A DNA stretch of 39,383 nucleotides from a virus, in the IMG/VR virus record IMGVR_UViG_3300032323_000936, positions 1 to 39,383 of that record; one strand, 5' to 3'. Under the pieces are notes generated by a model. It was not told the DNA's origin. It was given only the letters and a program-made list of their open reading frames with translations, and did not search any database. Below, piece after piece: positions 9,001 to 19,135 of this stretch; within the stretch, counting starts at the first letter, position 1; each line of letters opens with the position of its first letter. The position numbers and the translations under genes were made by a program.

Positions 9001-11844
9001 GGAGCATATTCCTCAGGCAGAGACTTCACAGAAGTTCCTGGCACCGCACAGGTGTTTACAAAAACCACAGAAGCCATTATCGCTAACACCTTTGCAGGAG
9101 ATTTTGGAAGTAACATACAACTGATAGAATTTTTAAATGCTGGCATTGACTATAGTTCTGCTACATTTAATTTTGTTGGTAGCGGAATAGGAGCAGCGGC
9201 AGAAGGCAATGAAATACGTGATGGAGCAGTATATCAGGCTCGAGTAGCTGCTGCTGGAGATTCTACGAATCCAGGCGGCACCGGTTACATTGCAGTGAGA
9301 AGCAGTGCGCAACTTGGCGGCGGTTTTACTACTATTAAACTTTCTCAAACTGATTCAAACAGTATCTCAGAATATTTGGGAGTGAGAATTATCATTACTT
9401 CGGGTGTTGGTGTAGGACAATATGGATATATTACAGCATTTAATCCCACTACCAAAATAGCCAATGTGTCGAAAGAGTCTACCGGAGAACCGGGGTGGGA
9501 CCATGTTATTGAAGGCTACCCGTTAGTAGAGTCTTTTGAAAGCAATACCAATTACAGTATTGAACCAAGACCGTCTTTCACCGAACCACCTTATAATTCT
9601 AGCCCAGGCACCATGTATGCTGCATCAGCATGGCACAGTGTGACATTTGGGCCAACTGTGGAGACATATACAGTCACAGCTCCTTTAGGTTCCGGATCGT
9701 CACCAACTGCTGCTACGTTCATAGTGAATAAGAACGGCAAAAAATATACAGTGTCATTAGCAACTGCTGGTACCGGATATGTTGTCGATGATGAAATTAC
9801 TATATTAGGCACCAGTCTAGGAGGATTTGCTCCCGAAAATAATCTTGTTATTAGAGTAGACACAATAAATGGTTCTGGATCTATCGCTAATTTCAATAGC
9901 GAAGGAGTAGGCTGTAACGGTCTTTATGTCGTTACCACCAGCGACAGCGACAGAACTTCATTTAGTAAAAATGCCACTGCTTGGTCTAATGGCGGCAATC
10001 TACCAAGCAGCGGTAGTTGGAAAGTTACTGCAGGACAGAACAAGTTTGTAGCGGTAAAACTTAACAGCAGTGAAGCTGCTTATTCTACAGATTGTATAAC
10101 TTGGTCTCCTAGCAGTTTAAATTTGTCAAGAAACTGGTCGTCGGTTGTATATGGCAATGGTAGATTTGTAGCAGTAGCCACAAATCTTAATGCTGCGGCA
10201 TATTCTTTAGATGGCGTAACTTGGACGACTAGTTCGTTGCCTACAGCTGGCGATTCTACCATCAGTCAATGGACAGACATAGCCTACGGTGGCGGAAAAT
10301 TTGCGGCCATCGCAAATACCAACAATATCGTTGCTACTAGCACAGACGGTATCACGTGGGAAATTCATACCCATAACATCAACGACAGCTCACAGTTGGA
10401 TTGGGTGTCTATCGCCTACGGCAATAATAGATTTGTGGCATTGAGTAGCCAGGGTGTGGCCAGTTACAGTTTTGATGGCACTGAATGGTACGCATCAACA
10501 CTACCTACCCAAGACGGATCTACCATAATGAATTGGAAATCTATCAGCTACGGGCAAGGTGTGTTCCTTGCAGTATGCGACACTGGAGGAAACCCTATCG
10601 CCGGCGATGTTAACTCAGGCGAAACCAACTTTATAGCATCTAGTGAGGCCGGAGTCGTATGGACTGGTAGAGAGATCTTGTCAAGTAGAGTATGGAGTGA
10701 CGCTGTGTTTGGGAACAACAATCAACCTTTATGGGTGATCGTGGCTCCAAATACTTCAACAATGAATACCATACAATTAGGCGCAAGAACCAGAGGCAGG
10801 GTAGTAGTGGGTTCTGCTAGTGCCGTGCAACAGATTAGATTATGGGAACCAGGCAGTGCATATAATTCTGCGCCAACATTAACCATAGTGGATCCCACTA
10901 ATATCACTGATGTGTTTGTGATTAATAGATTAGGCAATGGTGTATTAGCTAATCCAAGTTTTGTAAATAGAGGCATAGGTTATCTTAGTGCCAGCACAGT
11001 AACTACAGTGTCTGGAGATGGATACGCAGATACCGTTCCGATTGGCACCACTGTGACCCTGACTAATATCACAGATATTCCAGGACCCGGAGCACAATTG
11101 GTGTTTGAAGGATATCCGGATATTTACAGTGTATCCACTATTACTCCTGTGTCACAGATTGCAGGAAACAACACCGTGACCTTTACCATAACCCCGTCCA
11201 TACCAGATTTTGACAGCTTTTTCGATGGGCAGGGAGTCACAATTTTTGAACGCTATAGTCAAATTCGAATTACCGGGCATGATTTTTTAGATGTCGGTAC
11301 TGGAAATTTCATAGAAACAAATTATCCCGATGTAGATCCATTGCAAGGACAGCCTTTTAATGAAGTGACTGAAACCAATGGTGGTAGAGTATTTTACACT
11401 TCTACAGACCAAGATGGTAATTTCAGAGCAGGCGATCTATTCTCAGTGCAACAGGCTACTGGTACAGTAACAGTTAATGCTCAGTTTTTTGATTTTGGAG
11501 GATTGACTGAACTTACATTGGGCGGAGTAAGTATAGGCGGATCTGGAGTTGTAATTAGAGAATTTTCAAAAGATCCAACGTTTGAGGCAAACAGCAATAA
11601 TATTGTGCCGACACAGCGTGCTATAAAATCATATCTTGCATCTAGATTAAGTGCAGGCGGTGATGAACTTGAATTACCCGGAGTACAAGCAGGATTTGTG
11701 TTGATAGAAGGATCACAAATTTCAAATATAGCAGGACAGACAATACAAGTAACGGCAAGAATGGATTTTTCAGGACCCAAAGCAAATATCAGTGGTAGCA
11801 TGTTGGCAGAGTCGTTCTTCCACAGATCTTTCAACGTTGATTAA
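6088..11844 (+). CDS. Giant fibre protein 1, 1918 aa, with inserted cupredoxin-like domain
   Basis: Domains in order: seven N-terminal repeats of about 50 residues (about 1-530) with pattern W..Y..GD.V..GG..Y.C...H, resembling carbohydrate-binding module 5/12 repeats. The sixth is split by a cupredoxin-like insertion (about 310-448) with H368/H371 and C435-x2-H438-x2-M441. A beta-helix-like region (about 580-1000) follows, opening VLYVSNDGIDREGRG and containing CSLDPGWGP and GQKIDGALHNGGN. A probable beta-propeller (about 1270-1560) has four or more YGNGRFVAV/YSLDGVTW repeats. The C-terminal domain (about 1740-1918) has GGRVFYTSTDQDGNFRAGDL and PTQRAIKSYLASR. It is most likely a tail or receptor-binding fibre. 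The ATG at 6088 gives MSEFKINRFRYVWKGNW, matching the start of giant fibre 2. Confidence 0.8.
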   Translation: MSEFKINRFRYVWKGNWSSATVYNRDDVVIRTGNLYYCTSQHTSTATFATDQLTRWSVMSESSAYRGAWNTAIVYAVNDLVTHGGQIYKCVTSHTSQALFSTNLANWQLYLESVRFIGEWTTGTQYKVGEAVSLSGVVYVANTEHIAAGTLEATQSNWDIYFSNIEYRGDFTSNVRYNLNDLVKFGGSIWRCNASHQSGDDSTLDFNQDYWDMEIPGQNFTGVWNTDTGYGTGDIVKFGGSLYVASRPNQGLAPNVETLDWTLLAKGFDFAGDWLSTADYAVGQVVRHGGVLYAANTATVGIDPEVDTLVVTVTAGQSGVEGNRYAIDGVQYGPTLQFYTDITYQFDQTNLTNVYWPNPNITGAVNQHPLHFSADNPDGDSHSATGTAYTRNVVYQLDGRIVSRAIYNRDFSISKSRVVSITVDRGTPAVLYYYCQNHLGMGGTININQATAGIDPALSADWTMLVDGVRYRNGYLDNVSYTRGDLVSYNNNIYKCIVAHVSDAAETFPDNGNGTVYWAVYLEGEPDNALERVGDLLTFGPKSDTSTLGAIPVHVGTTDQVLVVQPGEVLSYNTLGEVANVLYVSNDGIDREGRGTTPDKPYASIKFACIQAEKLTGLKKIHVSTGLYNEIGPISVPAGTVIIGDELRSTTINVDSALAEYSNDVIKMQNALLRLLDIIPSIVSNTVIVPTVGNTEPQIRYLQPGSSTTATAIQDRINEIAQYIAFHVQSSGTEPVIFGTNTRVTTASVHQTLAVIAANKQFILSEIAAYVAAAYPTYVFDPERYRRDFGLIIDALLYDTEYTGNSRSQRAARWYRNSVVPAKDDLFYFRNETGLRNCTLKGMTGTINPPGVFELYQLPTGKAYCSLDPGWGPNDESVWITTRSPYIQGVTNIGSNCVGQKIDGALHNGGNRSMVSNDFTQVLSDGIGTWVLNNGRAELVSVFTYYCQIGYFAEDGGKIRSLNGNCSYGTFGAYSSGRDFTEVPGTAQVFTKTTEAIIANTFAGDFGSNIQLIEFLNAGIDYSSATFNFVGSGIGAAAEGNEIRDGAVYQARVAAAGDSTNPGGTGYIAVRSSAQLGGGFTTIKLSQTDSNSISEYLGVRIIITSGVGVGQYGYITAFNPTTKIANVSKESTGEPGWDHVIEGYPLVESFESNTNYSIEPRPSFTEPPYNSSPGTMYAASAWHSVTFGPTVETYTVTAPLGSGSSPTAATFIVNKNGKKYTVSLATAGTGYVVDDEITILGTSLGGFAPENNLVIRVDTINGSGSIANFNSEGVGCNGLYVVTTSDSDRTSFSKNATAWSNGGNLPSSGSWKVTAGQNKFVAVKLNSSEAAYSTDCITWSPSSLNLSRNWSSVVYGNGRFVAVATNLNAAAYSLDGVTWTTSSLPTAGDSTISQWTDIAYGGGKFAAIANTNNIVATSTDGITWEIHTHNINDSSQLDWVSIAYGNNRFVALSSQGVASYSFDGTEWYASTLPTQDGSTIMNWKSISYGQGVFLAVCDTGGNPIAGDVNSGETNFIASSEAGVVWTGREILSSRVWSDAVFGNNNQPLWVIVAPNTSTMNTIQLGARTRGRVVVGSASAVQQIRLWEPGSAYNSAPTLTIVDPTNITDVFVINRLGNGVLANPSFVNRGIGYLSASTVTTVSGDGYADTVPIGTTVTLTNITDIPGPGAQLVFEGYPDIYSVSTITPVSQIAGNNTVTFTITPSIPDFDSFFDGQGVTIFERYSQIRITGHDFLDVGTGNFIETNYPDVDPLQGQPFNEVTETNGGRVFYTSTDQDGNFRAGDLFSVQQATGTVTVNAQFFDFGGLTELTLGGVSIGGSGVVIREFSKDPTFEANSNNIVPTQRAIKSYLASRLSAGGDELELPGVQAGFVLIEGSQISNIAGQTIQVTARMDFSGPKANISGSMLAESFFHRSFNVD
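6979..7456 (+). repeat. 22-nt direct repeats flanking the cupredoxin-like insertion
   Basis: The sequences at 6979-7000 (gctactgtaggtatcgatcc, then ag) and 7435-7456 (gccactgcaggtatcgatcc, then ag) differ at two of 22 bases. They encode ATVGIDP and ATAGIDP and bracket the inserted cupredoxin-like domain in the sixth N-terminal repeat. They are spaced 456 bases apart, a multiple of three. The reading frame is kept, as expected for a domain gained by in-frame recombination. Confidence 0.8.
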
Positions 11845-11851
11845 AGTATTA

Positions 11852-11859
11852 CATAAATA
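11852..11859 (+). promoter_or_regulatory. Late promoter box CATAAATA
   Basis: CATAAATA at 11852-11859 differs from the T4 late consensus only at the first base. It lies in the 32-base gap between the two giant fibre genes, 18 bases before the ATG at 11877, with a CGGAG ribosome site in between. Confidence 0.6.
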
Positions 11860-11876
11860 TACGATCGGAGCATGAA

Positions 11877-14800
11877 ATGGCAGAATTTAAACTAGGTAGA
11901 ATAAAATTTGTTTGGAAAAACACGTGGACCGCAGCCACGGTGTATTATGTTGATGACATAGTACGTGTGGGCGGAAGATCCTATGTGTGTGTGGTAGGCC
12001 ACACCGCATCGGCTGATTTCAACACAGATCTTGAAGCTGCTACCCCAAGATGGAATTTGTTCTCTAGCGGGAACAATTGGAGAGGCGAATGGACCACATC
12101 CACATTATATCAACTAGGCGATCTAGTAAAATATGGTGGCAATGTCTATAACTGCAATGACAGTCACACTTCAGCAGCCACAGCTGTGTCCGGTCTTGAA
12201 TCAGATCAAGCCAAATGGGACACTTTTGTAGCAGGATTAGAGTATAAAGGTGTTTGGACCACAAGCACCCGTTATAAAATCAATGACCTTGTACGATATG
12301 GCGGAATAACCTATGTTTGTGACACTGGTCATACATCTGCTGCAACCGCGAGTCTTGGTCTCGAAGATAATCAAGCTGCATGGACCTCCTTCAACGAAGG
12401 TATAGAATACAAGGGCACATGGAGTAGTAGCTCGGTTAGATACAAGATCAACGATGTAGTAAAATACGGCGGCGGAACATGGATATGTGTGACTCAGCAT
12501 ACTTCCGACCCAACATTTGCCACAGCTAATTTTGCACAATTTGCCGAAGGCATAGAATACGAAGCTGCATGGAGTTCAGGAACTGTTTATCAAGTAGGAG
12601 ACATTGTCAGCTTCGGTGGAAATCAATACATTGCTCTACAGATACACAGCGCACAGACTCCATCTACGGCCACTGATTATTGGAGTTTATTCTCCGAAGG
12701 CTTTGACTTCCAGGGTGATTGGAATTCAGGCACAGCCTATAAAATCGGACAGGTAGTACGTCTAAATGGCTACACCTATTTGGCCACCGCAGACAGCACA
12801 GCTCAAGAACCTCCTAATGTCACCTTTTGGCAACGTCTAAATTACGGTATTTTTTGGAGAGGCGAATGGCAAAACAGCACTGCTTATAAAGCAGGTGATG
12901 CTGTAAGATTTCAAACAAATACTTTTATCTGTATTTTGGCACACACCAGTGCAGATGATGATTCAACAACTACAGGAGATGTTGGCCGTAGCCCAGCAAC
13001 GGATACCGCCGGTATATATTGGAACGCACTCACACTAGGCAGCGAACTATCGCCATTGTCAGTGACAGGCGATCTAGTTTATTATGGCGGAGCAGGACCT
13101 ACACGTTTACCTATAGGTACAACTGGACAAGTTCTCAAAGTCAGTTCCGCCGGAATTCCTGAATGGGATCAGTTTTGGGGTACTGATCATGTATACTACG
13201 TCAAACCGACAGGTACCGATGTACCATATCCTCAAGGCGGAGGAACATTAGATACAGCTTGGAAAACCATAAGATACGCCTGCGAACAGGTAGAACGTGG
13301 ACCACGTTATCCAAATGCACGATATCTATTAGAACTAAATCGTGTGTTTATTCAACGCGAAGTCACAGAATTTATTCAGCGTCAAATCACCACAAACACA
13401 GCACCATTTACCTCTGCATTCGTCTATGATGATTTCAAATGCGAACGAGATGTGGGATTCACAGTAGATGCTGTGATCTATGATCTGTGCCATGGCGGTA
13501 ATATTAAATCACGTGGAGTTGCTAATTCATTGATTGGCGGGCTCAGCGAAGAAGAAACAGAAGCATATCCAGGATTAGCCATTGAATCAGATGAATCTGT
13601 AGCTGCCTACAATTACATGCTCACAGTTATTGGAAATGTATTAGCACAAACAGCTCCAACAATAAATTATCAGACACTGAACGGCGACAATTCTACTGCC
13701 ACAGTGGCCCAATATTTCAACAGCGATCTCACAGCAGAAACCGGGGCATTGGCTAATGTGACAGCAAGTGTTACACTGATCACAAATGCTATCACAGCTA
13801 GAGCAGCAGCGGTCACAGCATCTCAAATAGCAGCAGCTATAGCCAGTGTACCAGCAAGATATAGTCCTAGTAATCTTATAAAAATTGCCACAGGTCAATA
13901 TCGTGAAACATTACCAATCATAGTACCAGAGCAGACCTGTGTGATTGGTGATGAACTGCGTTCAACCAATGCAGGACCTGCAGGTAGTCAGACCAATAGA
14001 TCCGACGCAGGCTACAGCGTAGGCGCACTAACTAGATTGTCAGCAGTGGTTGATCAAATTGTACGAGGAGCCAACGTCACAGAAAGCTCAGGAAATACAG
14101 AAGTCCAAAGCGCATCATTCCCATATGCCAGCACTGAAGAAGCAGCAGATGCTGCACAGTTGGTCAGAGTCATGCAGCATCAGATTGATTTCAAGATCAG
14201 TTCTACATTCATGGTGAGTTCTGCAGACCCCACAGGATACAACACATCATTCTTAACGGGGTTCGGCGACGCAAGAACACTGCTACGTGAAAACAAAGAA
14301 TTTATCAAAGAAGAAATCACTGCTTTCTTGAATCAGAATTTTAGTTCATTGAAATTCAGCAGAACCAAATGCAAGAAAGATGTGGCATTTATTGTTGATG
14401 CCATGGGCTATGATTTGACGTATGGCGGAACCTGGGCTACTCTAGTAGCTGGCACCGCATATTTTGACGGTGACAACAGCACACAACTACAGATCGACAG
14501 TTCAGAAATCACAGCCACAGTAGCCGCTTATGGTAGGTTAAAGACTGTGGTGCAACAAATTATCGCCAATACCGCAGTGACAAAATCCACAGGCAATGCT
14601 GCCACTCAGTGGACCGACAGCACTAATTTAACAGGCGGTGCAGCAGCTAACGCAACAGTTGGTTCATTGGTAGATATTATCACCAATATCATACAGGGTG
14701 ATAGTACAGAAGCCATAACACCACAGATTACTATTACCACTATAACTGGTACCAACACACTTACCAGTAACAGTCATGGTTTAAGTGTAGGCGATGCTGT

Positions 14801-17800
14801 TATTCCTAGAGAAACCAGCAACGGGTTAACCAACGGTGTTAAATATTGGGTAGTAGGCACCGTTGACGCCAACACATTTCAACTTGCAGCCACATATGGT
14901 GGCAGTGTGTTGGCTACATTTACCAACGGTACCGGCATCAGCATACCGGTAGAAGTTATAGATTATCCTACTGCAACCAATGGTGTAACATCAACCACTG
15001 CGTTGATAGCTGCGGCTGTGACTCTAGATGCTGCACAAGAAACTATAGTTTCAAACGCCACAGCATTTATTGCCGCAAACTTCCCCGCATTGGTCTACAA
15101 TTCAGCTAAGTGTGAAAGAGATACTAGACTTATCTTAGAAGCAGTAATGTTTGACTTTATGTTTAACAGCAACTTTAAGACTAGAGAAGCTGCTTATTCA
15201 TATCTCCGTGCAACTGCCAACGATGTGTATTCATTAAATCAAAAGGCGGCTACTCGTGCAGCATTTACCTATGTAAAAGACCAAGCCAAGGCCAACGTCG
15301 GAGGCAATGCAACTGCTCAATCTCGTATTGAAACGTTGATGACCACCTTAGATGATATTGTCTATGGTGCTACCAACGAAGGAAGTCGCTGCGCCACAGG
15401 TAATAGAATGGTTGACTACGCTGTTCTACAATTAGAGCGAAACAGATCATACATTGTAGCAGAAATTGATGCTTACATTAACTCAACCTATACCACCACA
15501 GTCACAGCTGCCACAGCAGCAACCGACGTGTTTACCTGCACATCGACTGCTTGGATGACAAGAAACGCAGCTATTAGATTTACTGGTACAACATTTGGCG
15601 GAATAAGCACTGCTACCACATACTATGTACAGAATGTGGTCAATGCGACCACATTCAAGATAGCTGCCGCTAGAGATTCAGATATACCTTTGAATATTAC
15701 CAGTGACAGCAGTGGTTCTATGACCGTGGCTCTGTACTACAGCAGTGCTGCTTGTCTCAGAGATGTTAATACATATATTGATGCATTGAAATACGATTTG
15801 AAATATCCAGGCAACTACAAATCTAGATACGCAGCTAGATACTATGCTAATAGTGTAACAGGCAGCTTGGAAGAAGACATGTACTATCTCAGAGACTCTA
15901 CCGGAGTCAGAGATATGACTCTACAAGGATTAACTGGCGATTTACTAGCTGAAAATGAATTTGGTACTTCTAGAGTGTCAGCCGGTGCCTACTGTTCATT
16001 GGATGCAGGATGGGGTCCAGAAGATTATCGCACATGGATTATTAATCGTTCACCATATGTACAAGGTGTAACCACATTAGGTACAGCTTGCGTTGGACAA
16101 AAAATTGATGGTGCGTTACATAATGGCGGCAACGATTCTATTACATCCAACGACTTCACACAGGTACTAAGTGATGGTATCGGTGCATGGATTACCAACA
16201 ACGGTCGTGCTGAATTGGTATCTGTGTTTACATATTATAATCACATAGGATATCTTGCTGAAAACGGCGGAAGAATACGTGCTACCAACGGCAACAACTC
16301 ATACGGTGATTTTGGTGCAGTAGCTGAAGGGTTCGACGATTCAGAAACTCCAAATACTGCTGTGATAGATAATCAGAGCAGATTTGTTGCAATAGCCGAT
16401 GTGAGTGTAGACGGAACAAGTGCGGTTGGACTGGAATTCCATAATGCTGGCAGCGACTACTCAGAAGCCACAGGATCCTTTAGCGGTCAAAGCGGTATTG
16501 TTGCTGAAGCAGAATTTGATGAATTTAGAGACGATGCGGTTTTCCAAGTGCGTCTAACTACCACAGGTGACGATTCTAGCGGACAATTTGGCGGTGACGG
16601 ATTTATTACTGCTGAAGGCACAGCACAAGGTGGATCTTCTACGAGCATAACAATATCAGCTACTGACGGCAATACATCAGCAGCTTATGTAGGCATGAAG
16701 ATAGTGTTAGATGGTGGAGCAGGCCGCGGCCAATACGCTATTATACAATCTTATAACAGCGGAACCAAGATTGCCAACGTGATAAAAGAATCCGATGGCA
16801 CAGCAGGATTTGATCACTTCTTGTCAGGCAGTGCAATTACTGCTCCTAATTCTTCTACTACATACATGATAGAACCTGCAGTATCGTTTACAGCTCCTTC
16901 ATATACCAGCACAGCTAGCACACTGCCAACTTCAGGCACATGGACTGCGGTAAAATATGGTGAAACTGCTGCGGTGTATACTACACTAACAGGAACCTAT
17001 GCGGGTATAGGTGTCGGTGCAAGATTCACAGTGATACGCAATGGATGGAAATACACACCATCTCTACAAACCGCTGGCACAGGTTATACAAGATTACAAA
17101 CCATAACAATTTTAGGTACAAGCCTAGGCGGTACAACTCCTACAAATGATCTAACGATTACAATTACCGCAGTGAATTCCACCACAGGTGCTATCTTAGA
17201 CTTTGATCATGTTGGATATGGCATTGGTGGTAGATATGTGGCCTTAAGAGCAGGCAGCACAGTAGGTGCAACATCCGAAGACGGTGTGTCATGGTCCACT
17301 AGAGCCAGCTTGATGCCAAGTGGTGCAAACTGGTTAGCAATGACCGCCGGCATGTTGGATGATGGATCCTCAATTGGTAAAGTCAGTAGATTTGTGGCAG
17401 TAGCAGGAGGCAGTGCCAATACCACTGGAGCATACAGTGACGACGGTATTACTTGGTCAGCAGTCAGTATGCAAACTTCTGCAACATGGGTGGATGTAGC
17501 GTTTGGCAAACAATTATTTGTGGCAATCGCTAGTGATACTACAACGGTGAGAATCGCTGATTCAGCTAGTGATGTGATAGCCTGGAGTCTAACAGGCACA
17601 TTAACCACAACTGGATTTACAGCTATCGCCTACGGCAAAAATAGATTTGTTACTATCAAGAGTGGTACTGATGTTACTAATTATGCTACATCAGACACAG
17701 TTACAGGAACGTGGACTGCTGGTACACTGCCTGTTAGTTCAAATTGGAACAGCATTGCTTACGGTAACAACAGATTTGTTGCGATATCCGGCACCAGCGG

Positions 17801-19118
17801 AACCATTGCTGCTTACAGCTTAGACGGTGTTACATGGACAGCTAGTACACTACCAGCTACTGCATTATGGACTAAAATTACTTACGGTCAGGGAGTATTC
17901 CTTGCTGTAAGCACAACCACAGCAGCAGCAACATCACCGGATGGCATTACATGGACTCTAAGAGCAACCAGCACAGCAGCCGCTGGATTCTCAGCAGTGA
18001 CCTTTGGTAATAGAAATAGATACGGATTGTTTGTGGGTGTCGGAGCCGGTACAAGTGATGTTGCTACATATATCAGAACCGGAGCCACAGCTAAAGGCCG
18101 TGCAGCAGTAGCTGATGAAAAAATATTTGAAATTAGAATCACTGAACCAGGATCTGGTTACAGCACAGCACCAACAATGACAGTGACAGATCCCAACAAC
18201 ATCTTTGAATTACCTCACACTGTGAGAGTAGGTAAATCAGCATTGGGTATTCCAAGTTTTATAAATGGCGGCACTGGATACAGCACCGGTGATGTGGTAA
18301 TTGCAGGGGACGGATACGCAGACAATTTACAATCCGGCGGTATTATTGCAGTTAGACAGCTAACTGCTATACCTAAAAACGGCAGCAACATTGTTTTTGC
18401 TCATCTACCAGATAGAAATTTCAAACTAGTAGCTGTAACTGGATTACTAGGCGGCAACGATGGATCTCGTAGAGCATTTTTCCAAGTCAGTCCTGTGCTG
18501 CAGATTTTTGAAGCTCCAGACAATGGAACATCATTAAATACCAGAATTCGTTTCAGCCAAGCACGTATGACCGGCCATGATTTCCTTGATATAGGTACTG
18601 GAAATTTTGCTGAAACAAACTATCCAGGTACACCAACACAGGATACTAGACCAGCCAATGAAACAGTGGAAAATGGCGGCGGCAGAGTGTTCTTTACCAC
18701 AACAGATCAGGATGGTAATTTCCGAGTAGGAGATCTGTTTAATATCGAGCAGAGCACTGGTGTTGCTACTTTAAACGCAGATGCATTTAATATTTCTGGC
18801 CTGCAGGAATTAAGTCTTGGTGAATTCACATTAGGTGGCGGTTCAGCCACAATCACTGAGTTCTCTACAGATCCATTCTTCACTGCTAACAGTGATTCAG
18901 TGATACCAACACAGCGAGCTATTAAATCATATATAGCTAGCCAAATTGGAGGAGGAGGTGCCAGCCTTAACGTTAACAGCATAATCGCAGGCACCGTACA
19001 GGTATCGGGTTCAACAATTACCACTACTGGCAACGAAACGATAACTATGAATGCAAGGTTCAATTTCCGTGGTGGTATCTCGGGATTACCTTTAGCATTT
19101 AATTATTTCTTTTATTAA
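11877..19118 (+). CDS. Giant fibre protein 2, 2413 aa
   Basis: Paralog of the 6088 protein with the same ends: MAEFKLGRIKFVWKNTW at the start and PTQRAIKSYIASQ near the C-terminus. It has seven uninterrupted N-terminal W..Y..GD.V repeats (about 1-400). The linker before the beta-helix is expanded. The motif C.RDV...(D/E)A..YDL occurs four times (near residues 521, 832, 1078 and 1292), against once in giant fibre 1. The shared beta-helix core (CSLDAGWGP, GQKIDGALHNGGN; about 1340-1500) is followed by a propeller-like region (about 1780-2070; YGNNRFVAI, YSLDGVTW) and the GGRVFFTTTDQDGNFRVGDL C-terminal domain. It has its own late box and a GGAG site. It likely forms part of a long tail fibre; the precise position on the particle is unknown. 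Confidence 0.8.
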   Translation: MAEFKLGRIKFVWKNTWTAATVYYVDDIVRVGGRSYVCVVGHTASADFNTDLEAATPRWNLFSSGNNWRGEWTTSTLYQLGDLVKYGGNVYNCNDSHTSAATAVSGLESDQAKWDTFVAGLEYKGVWTTSTRYKINDLVRYGGITYVCDTGHTSAATASLGLEDNQAAWTSFNEGIEYKGTWSSSSVRYKINDVVKYGGGTWICVTQHTSDPTFATANFAQFAEGIEYEAAWSSGTVYQVGDIVSFGGNQYIALQIHSAQTPSTATDYWSLFSEGFDFQGDWNSGTAYKIGQVVRLNGYTYLATADSTAQEPPNVTFWQRLNYGIFWRGEWQNSTAYKAGDAVRFQTNTFICILAHTSADDDSTTTGDVGRSPATDTAGIYWNALTLGSELSPLSVTGDLVYYGGAGPTRLPIGTTGQVLKVSSAGIPEWDQFWGTDHVYYVKPTGTDVPYPQGGGTLDTAWKTIRYACEQVERGPRYPNARYLLELNRVFIQREVTEFIQRQITTNTAPFTSAFVYDDFKCERDVGFTVDAVIYDLCHGGNIKSRGVANSLIGGLSEEETEAYPGLAIESDESVAAYNYMLTVIGNVLAQTAPTINYQTLNGDNSTATVAQYFNSDLTAETGALANVTASVTLITNAITARAAAVTASQIAAAIASVPARYSPSNLIKIATGQYRETLPIIVPEQTCVIGDELRSTNAGPAGSQTNRSDAGYSVGALTRLSAVVDQIVRGANVTESSGNTEVQSASFPYASTEEAADAAQLVRVMQHQIDFKISSTFMVSSADPTGYNTSFLTGFGDARTLLRENKEFIKEEITAFLNQNFSSLKFSRTKCKKDVAFIVDAMGYDLTYGGTWATLVAGTAYFDGDNSTQLQIDSSEITATVAAYGRLKTVVQQIIANTAVTKSTGNAATQWTDSTNLTGGAAANATVGSLVDIITNIIQGDSTEAITPQITITTITGTNTLTSNSHGLSVGDAVIPRETSNGLTNGVKYWVVGTVDANTFQLAATYGGSVLATFTNGTGISIPVEVIDYPTATNGVTSTTALIAAAVTLDAAQETIVSNATAFIAANFPALVYNSAKCERDTRLILEAVMFDFMFNSNFKTREAAYSYLRATANDVYSLNQKAATRAAFTYVKDQAKANVGGNATAQSRIETLMTTLDDIVYGATNEGSRCATGNRMVDYAVLQLERNRSYIVAEIDAYINSTYTTTVTAATAATDVFTCTSTAWMTRNAAIRFTGTTFGGISTATTYYVQNVVNATTFKIAAARDSDIPLNITSDSSGSMTVALYYSSAACLRDVNTYIDALKYDLKYPGNYKSRYAARYYANSVTGSLEEDMYYLRDSTGVRDMTLQGLTGDLLAENEFGTSRVSAGAYCSLDAGWGPEDYRTWIINRSPYVQGVTTLGTACVGQKIDGALHNGGNDSITSNDFTQVLSDGIGAWITNNGRAELVSVFTYYNHIGYLAENGGRIRATNGNNSYGDFGAVAEGFDDSETPNTAVIDNQSRFVAIADVSVDGTSAVGLEFHNAGSDYSEATGSFSGQSGIVAEAEFDEFRDDAVFQVRLTTTGDDSSGQFGGDGFITAEGTAQGGSSTSITISATDGNTSAAYVGMKIVLDGGAGRGQYAIIQSYNSGTKIANVIKESDGTAGFDHFLSGSAITAPNSSTTYMIEPAVSFTAPSYTSTASTLPTSGTWTAVKYGETAAVYTTLTGTYAGIGVGARFTVIRNGWKYTPSLQTAGTGYTRLQTITILGTSLGGTTPTNDLTITITAVNSTTGAILDFDHVGYGIGGRYVALRAGSTVGATSEDGVSWSTRASLMPSGANWLAMTAGMLDDGSSIGKVSRFVAVAGGSANTTGAYSDDGITWSAVSMQTSATWVDVAFGKQLFVAIASDTTTVRIADSASDVIAWSLTGTLTTTGFTAIAYGKNRFVTIKSGTDVTNYATSDTVTGTWTAGTLPVSSNWNSIAYGNNRFVAISGTSGTIAAYSLDGVTWTASTLPATALWTKITYGQGVFLAVSTTTAAATSPDGITWTLRATSTAAAGFSAVTFGNRNRYGLFVGVGAGTSDVATYIRTGATAKGRAAVADEKIFEIRITEPGSGYSTAPTMTVTDPNNIFELPHTVRVGKSALGIPSFINGGTGYSTGDVVIAGDGYADNLQSGGIIAVRQLTAIPKNGSNIVFAHLPDRNFKLVAVTGLLGGNDGSRRAFFQVSPVLQIFEAPDNGTSLNTRIRFSQARMTGHDFLDIGTGNFAETNYPGTPTQDTRPANETVENGGGRVFFTTTDQDGNFRVGDLFNIEQSTGVATLNADAFNISGLQELSLGEFTLGGGSATITEFSTDPFFTANSDSVIPTQRAIKSYIASQIGGGGASLNVNSIIAGTVQVSGSTITTTGNETITMNARFNFRGGISGLPLAFNYFFY

Positions 19119-19135
19119 AATGGAGACTTTATAAC

